DNA of 64,000 bases from Erysipelotrichaceae bacterium 66202529. Its GTDB lineage: Bacteria; Bacillota_I; Bacilli_A; Erysipelotrichales; Erysipelotrichaceae. Each line of letters begins with the position of its first letter. Position 1 is the first letter of the stretch. The notes under the pieces were generated by a model. It had not been told where the DNA came from. It saw nothing but the letters and a program-made list of their open reading frames with translations, and ran no database searches. Location of the stretch: NCBI GenBank assembly GCA_017161075.1, contig CP046174.1:3224001-3288000 (forward strand), given 5' to 3'. Positions 56,658-64,000 of this stretch are shown in pieces. Both the position numbers and the translations under genes were made by a program.

Positions 56658-57782
56658 ATGCAGTACAAAGATAACAAACTGCTGTATGAACAGTTTCGCC
56701 GCAAAATTGAAGCATCTGCCTGGATTCTTCTGCTGCTGATTTTTCTTCTTGAGTCAATCATCGGTATTATCTGGGCATGCAATGGCTGGATCATCGAGGG
56801 GGATGACCCGCTTTCCTACAGTGTGAAGTATATTGTACTCCCCACACTTGTGAATCTGATTGCCGTAAGTCTTTATCATTATACCGAATATCATACGGGT
56901 ATCTCCTCATCCAGTAAAAATGCTTTACTCATCATGACGTTCACAATTATGTGCCTGACAATTGCCGTTGTACATAATGCAGTACGCATTGCATCGGTGA
57001 GCTTTGTTCTCCCGATTTTTCTAAGCGCAATCTTCGCGGACTTCAAAGTAACCCGAAAAGCATTTTTCCTGAACAGCTGCTGTTATCTGAGCTGTATGCT
57101 TCTCAGCTATGCCCTGGCACAGCCGCAAAGCCGTCTTTTTCTGATACTTGATATGATTGCAGGAGCGATTCTGATGGTTGCTGCATATCTGATTACCCGC
57201 AGTATTTTGCAATATGAACAAAAGGTAAGGTGCAGACTAATTTCTTATAATGAGGAACAGGCTCTGTTAATTGAACGACTCCGCATGGATGCACTGACTA
57301 TGCTGTATAATCATAATGCCTTTTACAGAATACTGGAGGATGCTATCGAACAGGGAAAAGCGCATGATCAAAAGCCTGTTCTTGCAATGCTGGATATCGA
57401 TAATTTCAAAACTATTAACGATACCTATGGTCATACATGCGGAGACTGTGTTTTACGGAAGCTGGCAGCCATTATGAAAGAGCAAGAAGCGGACAATATC
57501 ATTTCTGCACGTTATGGCGGTGAGGAATTTTGTATATTATTTACAGACTGCAGTATAAAAGAAGCAGAGCAGCTAATGAACATTCTGCGGCAAAGCTTTG
57601 AAAATCTGAAAATTGATGAAATCAACGGGCATCAGGTTACCTTCAGTGCAGGGCTTGCAGTCTATGAGGAAGCATTTGATAGTCCGACTGCAATGATCAA
57701 TGCAGCAGATAAAGCATTATACGAGGCCAAGCGAAACGGTAAAAACCGAGTGATTGTCAGCAGGGCTGATATGTATACATAG
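56658..57782 (+). CDS. Membrane diguanylate cyclase (GGDEF)
   Basis: A 374-residue protein: about six hydrophobic segments from 20 to 185 (WILLLLIFLLESIIGIIWA; VLPTLVNLIAVSLYHY; LLIMTFTIMCLTIAVV; FVLPIFLSAIFADF; LILDMIAGAILMVAAYLIT), a coiled linker, then a GGDEF domain from about 210. The active-site motif is GGEEF (RYGGEEFCILF); the Mg/GTP segment is LDIDNFKTINDTYGH. No RxxD inhibition site is clear ahead of GGEEF. It makes c-di-GMP and opposes the EAL protein encoded at 51357. TATAAT at 56615-56620. Confidence 0.92.
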   Translation: MQYKDNKLLYEQFRRKIEASAWILLLLIFLLESIIGIIWACNGWIIEGDDPLSYSVKYIVLPTLVNLIAVSLYHYTEYHTGISSSSKNALLIMTFTIMCLTIAVVHNAVRIASVSFVLPIFLSAIFADFKVTRKAFFLNSCCYLSCMLLSYALAQPQSRLFLILDMIAGAILMVAAYLITRSILQYEQKVRCRLISYNEEQALLIERLRMDALTMLYNHNAFYRILEDAIEQGKAHDQKPVLAMLDIDNFKTINDTYGHTCGDCVLRKLAAIMKEQEADNIISARYGGEEFCILFTDCSIKEAEQLMNILRQSFENLKIDEINGHQVTFSAGLAVYEEAFDSPTAMINAADKALYEAKRNGKNRVIVSRADMYT

Positions 57783-58078
57783 GTCTTTAATCATCAGTAT
57801 AAAGCTCAATATCCTAGTCACGCAGGACTGATTCCATATCTGCATTATCATGCTGTCTGACTGTGCGATTTGCAGGTTTTACGTATCGTATAGAAATCAT
57901 GTGGAAGAAACATCCTCTTCTTTCTGACTGTTCTTCCTTCACCGTTTTACACAGAGGATTGAGCGCTGAAGCATACTATATTTTTCTTTTTCAAGCATAT
58001 GCACAGGAGCTTCTCCACATTATAGGTAAGGTATGGTTGCTTTTTAGAAATACAGGTCATATTTTATGTTAAATGCAT
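57783..58078. other. Gene-free stretch
   Basis: A plus-strand frame of 69 codons (57863-58072) has no ribosome-binding site and is not supported as a gene. Confidence 0.35.
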
Positions 58079-58111
58079 AAAAAAAGCCGCTCTTTGGATG
58101 TTAAGAGCAGC
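58079..58111 (-). terminator. Terminator of the candidate small RNA
   Basis: Minus strand: GCTGCTCTT pairs with AAGAGCGGC (58103-58111 with 58086-58094, one mismatch) followed by seven T (58079-58085). Confidence 0.8.
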
Positions 58112-58143
58112 ACCATCGGGAGTTAATAGAGAAGATTGATGGC
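58079..58143 (-). ncRNA. Candidate small RNA, about 65 nt
   Basis: On the minus strand a near-consensus promoter (TTTGCA at 58173-58178, 17-base spacer, TACAAT at 58150-58155) predicts a start near 58143. A strong terminator follows within 65 bases. In between, no ORF; a CCATC/GATGG stem encloses a pyrimidine-rich loop ending in CUCCC. C-rich loops of this kind in Gram-positive small RNAs pair with ribosome-binding sites. A trans-acting regulatory RNA is inferred. Confidence 0.6.
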
Positions 58144-58149
58144 AATGCT

Positions 58150-58178
58150 ATTGTATCACTTTTTATTTTTTCTGCAAA
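58150..58178 (-). promoter_or_regulatory. Promoter of the candidate small RNA
   Basis: TTTGCA, 17-base spacer, TACAAT on the minus strand; there is no ORF within its transcript. Confidence 0.6.
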
Positions 58179-58446
58179 CCTATATGCTCACACCCTTCCT
58201 TTTCAGGATAATACCACACCTTGTATTTTGGTAAATCACATGGGTATACGAATGCAGGTGGTTAAGATAATAAGTCATGTATAGTTGTTTGTATGATGAT
58301 GTTTACAGAGAAGAAAAAGGAGTGATGTTTTTACATCTGATCGCATGATATAGAAGTAGGTTAAAATGACATACTGCAAATGTATTTTTATTTACGGATA
58401 TATATTTACAAGGATGGCTGCTCCTTCATTTTTTGAAATTTTCTTA

Positions 58447-58475
58447 TTGCCATACGTTCAATTTTATGATAATAT
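58447..58475 (+). promoter_or_regulatory. Promoter of the tRNA-Trp gene
   Basis: TTGCCA (58447-58452), 17-base spacer, TAATAT (58470-58475), 18 bases before the tRNA. Confidence 0.7.
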
Positions 58476-58493
58476 AATAAAGCGTTAAAACCT

Positions 58494-58567
58494 AGGGGTA
58501 TAGTACAATGGTAGTATAACGGTCTCCAAAACCGCTGATGGGAGTTCGATCCTCTCTACCCCTGCCA
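58494..58567 (+). tRNA. tRNA-Trp (CCA anticodon)
   Basis: Acceptor AGGGGTA/TACCCCT, D arm GTAC/GTAT, anticodon loop CTCCAAA (anticodon CCA), T arm GGGAG-TTCGATC-CTCTC, discriminator G and an encoded CCA. Single gene with its own promoter and terminator. The outermost anticodon-stem pair is A-C, a small irregularity. Confidence 0.95.
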
Positions 58568-58578
58568 TAAAGTCGTTT

Positions 58579-58604
58579 AAGCCTTTAAATAAAGGCTTTT
58601 TTTG
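58579..58604 (+). terminator. Terminator of the tRNA-Trp gene
   Basis: Stem AAGCCTTT/AAAGGCTT (58579-58586, 58591-58598) followed by a T run. Confidence 0.85.
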
Positions 58605-59090
58605 TATTCAAATTCAGTAATCCCAAAAATATCTTGAAATATCGGTTTCTTTTATTAAATAGACTACTTAAACAAGAGCTATTGCATAAGGTGATAATTA
58701 TATCCTGTGTCAAATGATGGATATCATATCGTCAGTAAAATCTCTAATCATTTTTGAAGAAGGCTTTAGTACCATTCATTATAAACCGCTATAATATGTA
58801 AAACTGTTCTGTATGAAGGTACAAGAAAAGGATTCATAAAACTGAAAGAGCGTCTGTGATTTTTCGTTTATTTTTTTTAACTGATGGCAGAAAGAATCTG
58901 ATGCATACATACAGAGTATTTAATTTTTACCCGTAATGTGTAGGCAATAATAATAGATGCTACCTCATAATTCCAAATGGAAACCAGACAGCATGAATAC
59001 CGAATATTGTAATATAGAGGTCAAATATAAATCCTGAAAGGAATATCAGCTCTTTTCATAAACAATGCAATTCACATCGCATATTTTATA
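58605..59090. other. Gene-free stretch
   Basis: No credible gene or element recognised between the tRNA and the next small gene. Confidence 0.4.
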
Positions 59091-59105
59091 ATGGAGGTGA
59101 GAAAA

Positions 59106-59489
59106 TTGACAGGTACATTAACAATTGAAACGCTGGAAGCGAATGGCTCTCCTGTTGAACAGGCAGTTATAAGCGTTTATGAGAGAACGGAGGATTCTTC
59201 TTCATTTATCATGAGCTGTTATACCGATGAAACAGGACAAAGCGAGCCTATCCCTCTTCCTGCTCCAGACAGCATACACTCCATGCATAGCGATCCGCAA
59301 GTATGTCCATATGCGCAATATGATGTACATGTTACGAAAGAGGATTATGATAAAGAAGTAATCAACGGTGTGCAGATATTTTCTGACACACATTCTGCTT
59401 TGACCGTTATTATGCAATGCTGTAATGGCAGGCCCCCTAAGACTAACACGATCGATATAAGTCCTCACGATTTATACGATACTAGATAA
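59106..59489 (+). CDS. Small beta-sandwich protein (prealbumin/carboxypeptidase-regulatory-like), 127 aa
   Basis: Function unknown. The N-part TGTLTIETLEANGSPVEQAVISVYER and TDETGQSEPIPLPAPD follow the pattern of carboxypeptidase-regulatory-like beta-sandwich domains. Begins with TTG at 59106: GGAGGTGA lies five bases before it, while the in-frame ATG at 59091 is inside that site. No signal peptide. Such domains often occur in spore- or phage-related proteins, but nothing nearby supports either. Confidence 0.7.
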   Translation: MTGTLTIETLEANGSPVEQAVISVYERTEDSSSFIMSCYTDETGQSEPIPLPAPDSIHSMHSDPQVCPYAQYDVHVTKEDYDKEVINGVQIFSDTHSALTVIMQCCNGRPPKTNTIDISPHDLYDTR

Positions 59490-59496
59490 GCAGTGA

Positions 59497-59534
59497 AAGC
59501 ACTCTGCCCGTGAAAAAGGAGTAGAGTGTTTTTC
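59497..59534 (+). terminator. Terminator after the small beta-sandwich gene
   Basis: Eleven-bp stem AAGCACTCTGC/GTAGAGTGTTT (59497-59507, 59521-59531, with G-U pairs) and T tail, seven bases after the stop. Confidence 0.8.
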
Positions 59535-59722
59535 TTATATTGAATTTTATGTAACAACTGTCATGTAACTACCCTATGTTATAACGGATTCTGGCTGATA
59601 TATAGAAGTGCCCACAGTAAACTTTTCATCCTTTTTGGCATTTTATGCTGTTTTACTGTATTCTGCAGCTTATTGATAGGCAGAACCTGAAATTTCTGAT
59701 ACAATGCAGACAGGTGATATAT

Positions 59723-60544
59723 ATGATTGAACTGCCGGAGGCAAGGACCATTGCAAAGGATTTACGAAAATGCTGTATCGGAAAAACCATCCAGAGCATA
59801 TCTGGAAACTTTACCGATCACAAATTTACATTTTATTACGGCGACCCGGATACTTATCATGAGCTGTTGAAGGGAAGAAGCATAACAGCAATCATAGACC
59901 GCAATTTTTATGTTGAACTGGAAATTGAGGATTTTGTGCTTGTTTTTCGGGATGGTGCTAATATACGATGGTATACCCAGCCAAGAGCCTTCAAAAAAAG
60001 CAAGCTTCTGCTTACCTTTACAGATGGAAGCTGTCTGAATATCACAACCTCTATGTATGCGGTAATCAGCGTGTTCTCAAAGGCAGTGGGCTGGCAGGAT
60101 ACATATTATACAAAAGAGCTTCATAGCTTGTCCCCGTTAGATCCAAGCTTCACCCTCGATACCTTTTTAAATGAAATAAATGAGGAAACTGAAAAACTGA
60201 GTATCAAAGCCTTTTTAACAACACAGCAACGCTTCAGCGGTATTGGTAATGGTGTATGTCAGGATATTCTATTTCATGCCGGTCTGCATCCAAAACGAAA
60301 AGTACACACATTAACTGGTGATGAGCGAAGCTCTTTATTTCTTTCTATAAAGCATACATTGCAGAGAATGGTGGATGATGGAGGCAGGGATACAGAAAAG
60401 ACCATATTTAATGAAAAGGGCGGTTATCATACCATCATGTCATCCAGGCACTTTTTAGAAGGCTGTCCAAAATGCGGCGGCACTATTCAAAAGGAGCAGT
60501 ATATGGGAGGCAGTATTTATTATTGTCCAAGCTGCCAGAAATAG
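59723..60544 (+). CDS. Fpg/Nei-family DNA glycosylase homologue without the N-terminal proline
   Basis: A 273-residue Fpg/Nei-like protein. The C-terminal zinc finger is intact (CPKCGG ... CPSCQK), the H2TH region is IKAFLTTQQRFSGIGNGVCQDIL, and YHELL plus DRNFYVELE follow the N-terminal lobe. The N-terminus is MIELPEA; ordinary Fpg is MPELPE, whose Pro is the Schiff-base nucleophile. Ile in its place means glycosylase/lyase activity by the usual route is not expected; Glu3 is kept. It may bind damaged DNA or have altered chemistry. AGGTGAT site before the ATG. Confidence 0.85.
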   Translation: MIELPEARTIAKDLRKCCIGKTIQSISGNFTDHKFTFYYGDPDTYHELLKGRSITAIIDRNFYVELEIEDFVLVFRDGANIRWYTQPRAFKKSKLLLTFTDGSCLNITTSMYAVISVFSKAVGWQDTYYTKELHSLSPLDPSFTLDTFLNEINEETEKLSIKAFLTTQQRFSGIGNGVCQDILFHAGLHPKRKVHTLTGDERSSLFLSIKHTLQRMVDDGGRDTEKTIFNEKGGYHTIMSSRHFLEGCPKCGGTIQKEQYMGGSIYYCPSCQK

Positions 60545-60749
60545 AGTCCTCCTGTAAGCTATACAGCTATAAAAGGATGCTTATCGATTTGGTTTATACA
60601 ATTCCATAAATTGAATGCTTTTCACCTTTTAATGTGTGAAATATTTGCGTAGGTATGGGAATAGAAATTATATGCAGATTTTTCATAATACAGCACTCTT
60701 ATCACTCATAAAAATAAGTATTTCAATCATCAGCTTGATAAATATATGT
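60545..60749. other. Gene-free stretch
   Basis: Nothing recognised between the glycosylase homologue and the bidirectional terminator. Confidence 0.35.
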
Positions 60750-60796
60750 TAAAAAAACCACAGATATCTGACAGAAAGGAATCGATGGTTTTTTAT
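60750..60796. terminator. Bidirectional intrinsic terminator
   Basis: AAAAAACCA/TGGTTTTTT arms (60752-60760, 60786-60794) enclose a 25-base loop that can fold further; convergent genes lie on both sides. Confidence 0.55.
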
Positions 60797-61028
60797 TTAT
60801 ATATCAAATTATAAAATATATAGCAAATGCCTCAGATGCTGATCTGACATATGGTTTGTGACTGTATCCACAAGAAATCTTAACCAGGGGCAGCTTTTGT
60901 TACAGCTTCTATTATGCTTTAAAAGAATCTTATTCCCGTATCATCTTTCCAGAAGCTTGTCCTTTTTTATACTAGCGGATAGTAGAATCCTGGTATGTAA
61001 CCTACCCTTTTATATTCTGGGTTATGCG
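60797..61028. other. Gene-free stretch
   Basis: A plus-strand frame here runs into the phosphatase gene antisense and is not supported. Confidence 0.35.
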
Positions 61029-61496
61029 TTATTTCAAGCAGCCTTCTTTTTTCAAATATTCCAGAAAGCCTCTGCAGCCCTCTGTTACATCCCGAAAAGT
61101 ATCGTCAAAATTACCAGTATACCAGGGATCAGCAATAGCTCCGGGGCGATTTGTGAAATCAAGCAGAAGATACAGCTTATGTTCACGATCCCCATGTAGA
61201 ATACGTTCCATGTTTCTCATATTCGCATCATCCATACCGATTAGATAATCATATGCTTTATAATCTTCTTTCTGTAGCTGAACGGCCCTGTGATCACCAA
61301 CCGGTATACCTTCGTCTTTTAGTTTGCGACGGGTTCCATAATGTACACCGTTCCCGATTTCCTCCCGGCTTGTACCAGCAGATGAAATATAAAATTGCTG
61401 CTGCAAGCCTTCTTTTTTCACGAGATCTTTCATAACGTATTCCGCCATTGTGGAACGGCATATGTTGCCGTGGCATATAAATAATATCCTAATCAT
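61029..61496 (-). CDS. Low-molecular-weight protein-tyrosine-phosphatase
   Basis: A 155-residue phosphatase with the CX5R loop near the N-terminus: nucleophile C8 and R14 in FICHGNICRS. The general acid Asp is in IADPWYTG near 122. It dephosphorylates phosphotyrosine or acts on arsenate-like substrates; partners here are unknown, and no tyrosine kinase is adjacent. Confidence 0.92.
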   Translation of the reverse strand: MIRILFICHGNICRSTMAEYVMKDLVKKEGLQQQFYISSAGTSREEIGNGVHYGTRRKLKDEGIPVGDHRAVQLQKEDYKAYDYLIGMDDANMRNMERILHGDREHKLYLLLDFTNRPGAIADPWYTGNFDDTFRDVTEGCRGFLEYLKKEGCLK

Positions 61497-61716
61497 TTAC
61501 CTAAATCTCCTTATATCATCATATCCTTTATACAAAGAATACAAATTCGTATTACTGCTTTATACAATTGCGCATATTCCTTACACACGATCAAGACTAT
61601 TCCAGGATACCTTGTACGACCATTACTTGCCCTCAGTTTACAATGCTTCCTGCTTTTAATAAGCCTCTGAAGTCATAAGCAGCCATTGCCTAGCACATAT
61701 TCCCTATGCGGTGAAC

Positions 61717-62025
61717 TCATTCATAAATCCGAAAATCAAACCCATCCTCCGGCTCACCAATCGGATATCCCAGAATTTTCTCCGCTTTGTTCTTGAAATC
61801 CGCAAACCAGTCATCCCATTCCTGTTGTGGCAGTTCAGCATAAAACTGTAATCCGCTAGCCTCCAGCGACGCCTCAATCAGTTTTCCATCATAGCCGTAC
61901 CATTGCGGACATCCATCCGTAAACCCTCTGTAATGCGGCAGCTGCGCAAACATCTCCACAAGCGCATTCCAGAGATTCTCAGGTATTGAATAATGTATGT
62001 TCAGATTATGATTATGTATATCCAT
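61717..62025 (-). CDS. Conserved-looking hypothetical protein, 102 aa
   Basis: Not recognised. It is acidic and rich in aromatic residues (WYGYDGKLIEASLEASG; EWDDWFADFKNKAEKILGYPIG). The AAGGAG site precedes its ATG. Shape and size suggest a soluble small domain; the many Trp/Tyr residues and acidity are reminiscent of immunity-type proteins, but no toxin gene is seen next to it. Confidence 0.65.
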   Translation of the reverse strand: MDIHNHNLNIHYSIPENLWNALVEMFAQLPHYRGFTDGCPQWYGYDGKLIEASLEASGLQFYAELPQQEWDDWFADFKNKAEKILGYPIGEPEDGFDFRIYE

Positions 62026-62632
62026 GTATGCTTCTCCTTGTTAACATTTTATTTTGATAAACACAGCCTGTTTCCATTTAACTCTACGCTGCTATAATCT
62101 TACGCACATCGCAAAGCTCACATATTTGTATTCCCGCTGCTGCCATAAGAAATGCAATCGATTTGCTTTCCCTATCACTTCACTGCTTTAATATGCCGCA
62201 GGATTGGCAAAGCATTCACCTTCGTAATGTAAATGAGCTTCCTGTAATTTTCTCTCTCATGTAGTGTCTGTTTCATCCTGGCTATGAACAATGAAAGCTC
62301 CTGAATCCAGCACCTAATTGTCCTGGACACTGATGCTTTCTGCAAAATATTTTGAAGCAATGATGCATAACTGCACCCATCATCCTCTATGCCTTTTCCA
62401 TTGTTCATAATGCTTTGACTCCTGGATATCACTATCCTCACAGAATTTATCCTCATGCACACGATTTCCCCTGCATGAGTTTTTATATAACGCATGGTGC
62501 TGAAACAAATCCACACGTCTTATAAGCAATCGTAACAATGAAACCTCACGCTTTTGCATATTGTACATGTTCTGCTGTTTCCCTGTTACCTGTCCATGGT
62601 ATCATGAAATGCTGTGATTGACAAATCCCTTT
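62026..62632. other. Stretch with only weak open frames
   Basis: Minus-strand frames of 113 and 62 codons (62175-62516, 62380-62568) overlap out of phase, lack good start sites and have no recognised domain. They may be a decayed gene. Confidence 0.3.
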
Positions 62633-64000
62633 CTACAGATTTTTCAGTTTTTCCATGATTTCATCGTATTCCTGCTCCAGTACCTCTTTATCTCCTTGAT
62701 TCTGCAGTAGACGATTCACCACCTCACTCCTGCGCATATCCAGAATCATCCGCCTTGTTTCCCTTTCGCGTTCATAGTCCTTTTTTCCCTTATCCGCTTT
62801 GTTTACACGCTCCTGTGGCAGATAGAGTGTTCCGCCCTGAAGTTTCCATACCTCAGTTGCGACATCCCGGATAAAGGCAGCATCATGTGATACAAACAAT
62901 ACACTGCCTTCATAATTTTGTAGCAGCTTTGTCATACAGCGTATGGATGGAAGGTCAAGATAATTCGTCGGCTCATCCAGTAAAAGCAGATTACAAGCAC
63001 TTACCATCAGCTTGGCAAAGCTTAACCGCATCCGTTCGCCGCCACTCAAAAACGCAACCCGTTTGCTTAAATCCTGCTGCCGAAACAACAGGCGATCCAG
63101 TATTCCCCGGATAACTGCATCCCCCTGTACACTGTCTGCAGCCGCATTTTCATACACCGTCTTATCCTCCTGCAGATTTTCAAATTGCTGAAACAGCTGT
63201 CCGATTTTAACACGGGGTGCTTTCCATACTGCGTCATTCCCCTCTGCAATCGCATGAAGCAACGTGGTTTTCCCGCTGCCATTCTCCCCAACCAAAGCTA
63301 CTCTGCTATGATTTTTCATAAAGAAATGAATATCTTTCAGCACACAGTGATCGCCATATGAAACACGCAGCCTCTGTGCTTTTAACAGCCATTTCCCCTG
63401 CGGCAGATCCATCGCCTGCAGGTTCATACGAATCGCTTCCTGCTCATCAACAGGCTTCACCTTTTCCAGCTGGTCAATACGTGTGGCTATCGCATCCGCC
63501 TGGCGATGCAACGCCTTATAAATACCATCCTTTGACTTTCGCAAAGCCACCTTTCCTCGCATTTTTTGTTCACTGCTGGAAATCCCCCGCGGCTTTCTTG
63601 CCGCCTTATCAGCCTGTCTGATTTTCCGCTCATATGCATCCTGCAGCTTACGGCGTTGTTTCTCAACCGTCTCATAGCGGTGCTGCTGACTTCTTCTAAG
63701 CGCCTCCTTTTGTCGAAGATAGCTTTCATAATTTCCATCATACACATGCAGGGTACCATATGAAAGCTCAATGATCTGATTACATACATCCTGAAGAAGT
63801 GTTTGGTCATGTGTAACAAGCACAAAGGTATCCATTGTCTGCAGCAGCTGCTTAACATAGGCTATCCCCTTTTGATCCAGATTACTCGTTGGTTCATCCA
63901 GCAGAAAAAGATGACAATTTTTACTCAATGCCTCTGATAAACGAAGTCTCTGCCGCTCTCCGCCACTAAACTGCTCCTGTTCAAGCAGATGGGCAACTGA
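62633..64000 (-). CDS. ABC-F family ATPase, 5' end outside the window
   Basis: The gene enters from the right edge: sequence beyond 63928 continues in frame as FSGGERQRLRLSEALS. So the Met at 63928 is internal. Two ABC domains: the first ends with LLDEPTSNLDQ; a charged linker (about 80 residues) follows; the second has Walker A GENGSGKTTLLH, signature LSGGERMRLSF, Walker B LLLDEPTNYLDL. No membrane domain, which defines ABC-F. Relatives such as Vga/Msr/Lsa protect ribosomes from antibiotics. Whether this one does cannot be decided here. Confidence 0.88.
   Translation of the reverse strand, partial: SVAHLLEQEQFSGGERQRLRLSEALSKNCHLFLLDEPTSNLDQKGIAYVKQLLQTMDTFVLVTHDQTLLQDVCNQIIELSYGTLHVYDGNYESYLRQKEALRRSQQHRYETVEKQRRKLQDAYERKIRQADKAARKPRGISSSEQKMRGKVALRKSKDGIYKALHRQADAIATRIDQLEKVKPVDEQEAIRMNLQAMDLPQGKWLLKAQRLRVSYGDHCVLKDIHFFMKNHSRVALVGENGSGKTTLLHAIAEGNDAVWKAPRVKIGQLFQQFENLQEDKTVYENAAADSVQGDAVIRGILDRLLFRQQDLSKRVAFLSGGERMRLSFAKLMVSACNLLLLDEPTNYLDLPSIRCMTKLLQNYEGSVLFVSHDAAFIRDVATEVWKLQGGTLYLPQERVNKADKGKKDYERERETRRMILDMRRSEVVNRLLQNQGDKEVLEQEYDEIMEKLKNL

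Noticed and set aside
62175-62568. Two overlapping minus-strand frames as a small gene pair
   Set aside because: Out of phase, poor starts, no family resemblance; kept only as a possible decayed region.
1-64000. CRISPR array or cas genes
   Set aside because: No regularly spaced direct repeats and no cas-like proteins were seen.

Overview
The window reads as chromosome of a low-to-mid GC Firmicute. The short HisG that needs HisZ, a T-box leader, AGGAGG-type ribosome-binding sites, rho-independent terminators and the gene set all fit. The combination (membrane-anchored MurF beside Ddl, galacto-N-biose phosphorylase, fused acyl-CoA dehydrogenase/ETF/rubredoxin next to a flavodiiron protein) suggests an anaerobic gut Erysipelotrichaceae member such as [Clostridium] innocuum. 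That placement is inference; there is no rRNA here to confirm it.

Layout. 1-7505 (minus): a tightly overlapping histidine operon, hisZ-G-D-C-B-H-A-F-I-E, with its promoter and a T-box leader carrying a CAC (His) specifier. 7997-13419: a 48-residue protein, an XRE regulator, a SIS-domain protein, rarA-punA and a sugar acetyltransferase. 13934-17066 (plus): a two-gene redox unit. The first protein fuses an acyl-CoA dehydrogenase, an ETF-alpha FAD domain and rubredoxin; the second is a flavodiiron protein. Together they could carry electrons from acyl-CoA to O2. 17665-20965: GH112 phosphorylase and a divergent AraC regulator. 21372-28209: an Rpn-type nuclease, a hydrolase-murF-ddl operon, and an FAD/Rieske oxidoreductase.

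28587-37100 is a strikingly AT-rich island. It holds an ISL3-family element (44-bp matching ends, 8-bp target duplication, transposase split by a frameshift), a restriction-modification locus (controller-like HTH, two nuclease-like proteins, a large N6-adenine methyltransferase), and the decayed remains of a group II intron reverse transcriptase and a second ISL3 transposase.

37276-64000 is ordinary chromosome again: a two-component system; a ThrE-type exporter pair with U32 and HD proteins; Tpx peroxidase; dCMP deaminase; a lipid kinase; a MATE-HAD-HAD operon; a fluoride channel; c-di-GMP enzymes; a flippase-like protein; a TPR-type regulator; tRNA-Trp; an Fpg-like glycosylase lacking the catalytic proline; a low-molecular-weight phosphatase; and an ABC-F ATPase cut by the window end. 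A strong promoter-plus-terminator pair at 58079-58178 marks a candidate small RNA with no ORF.
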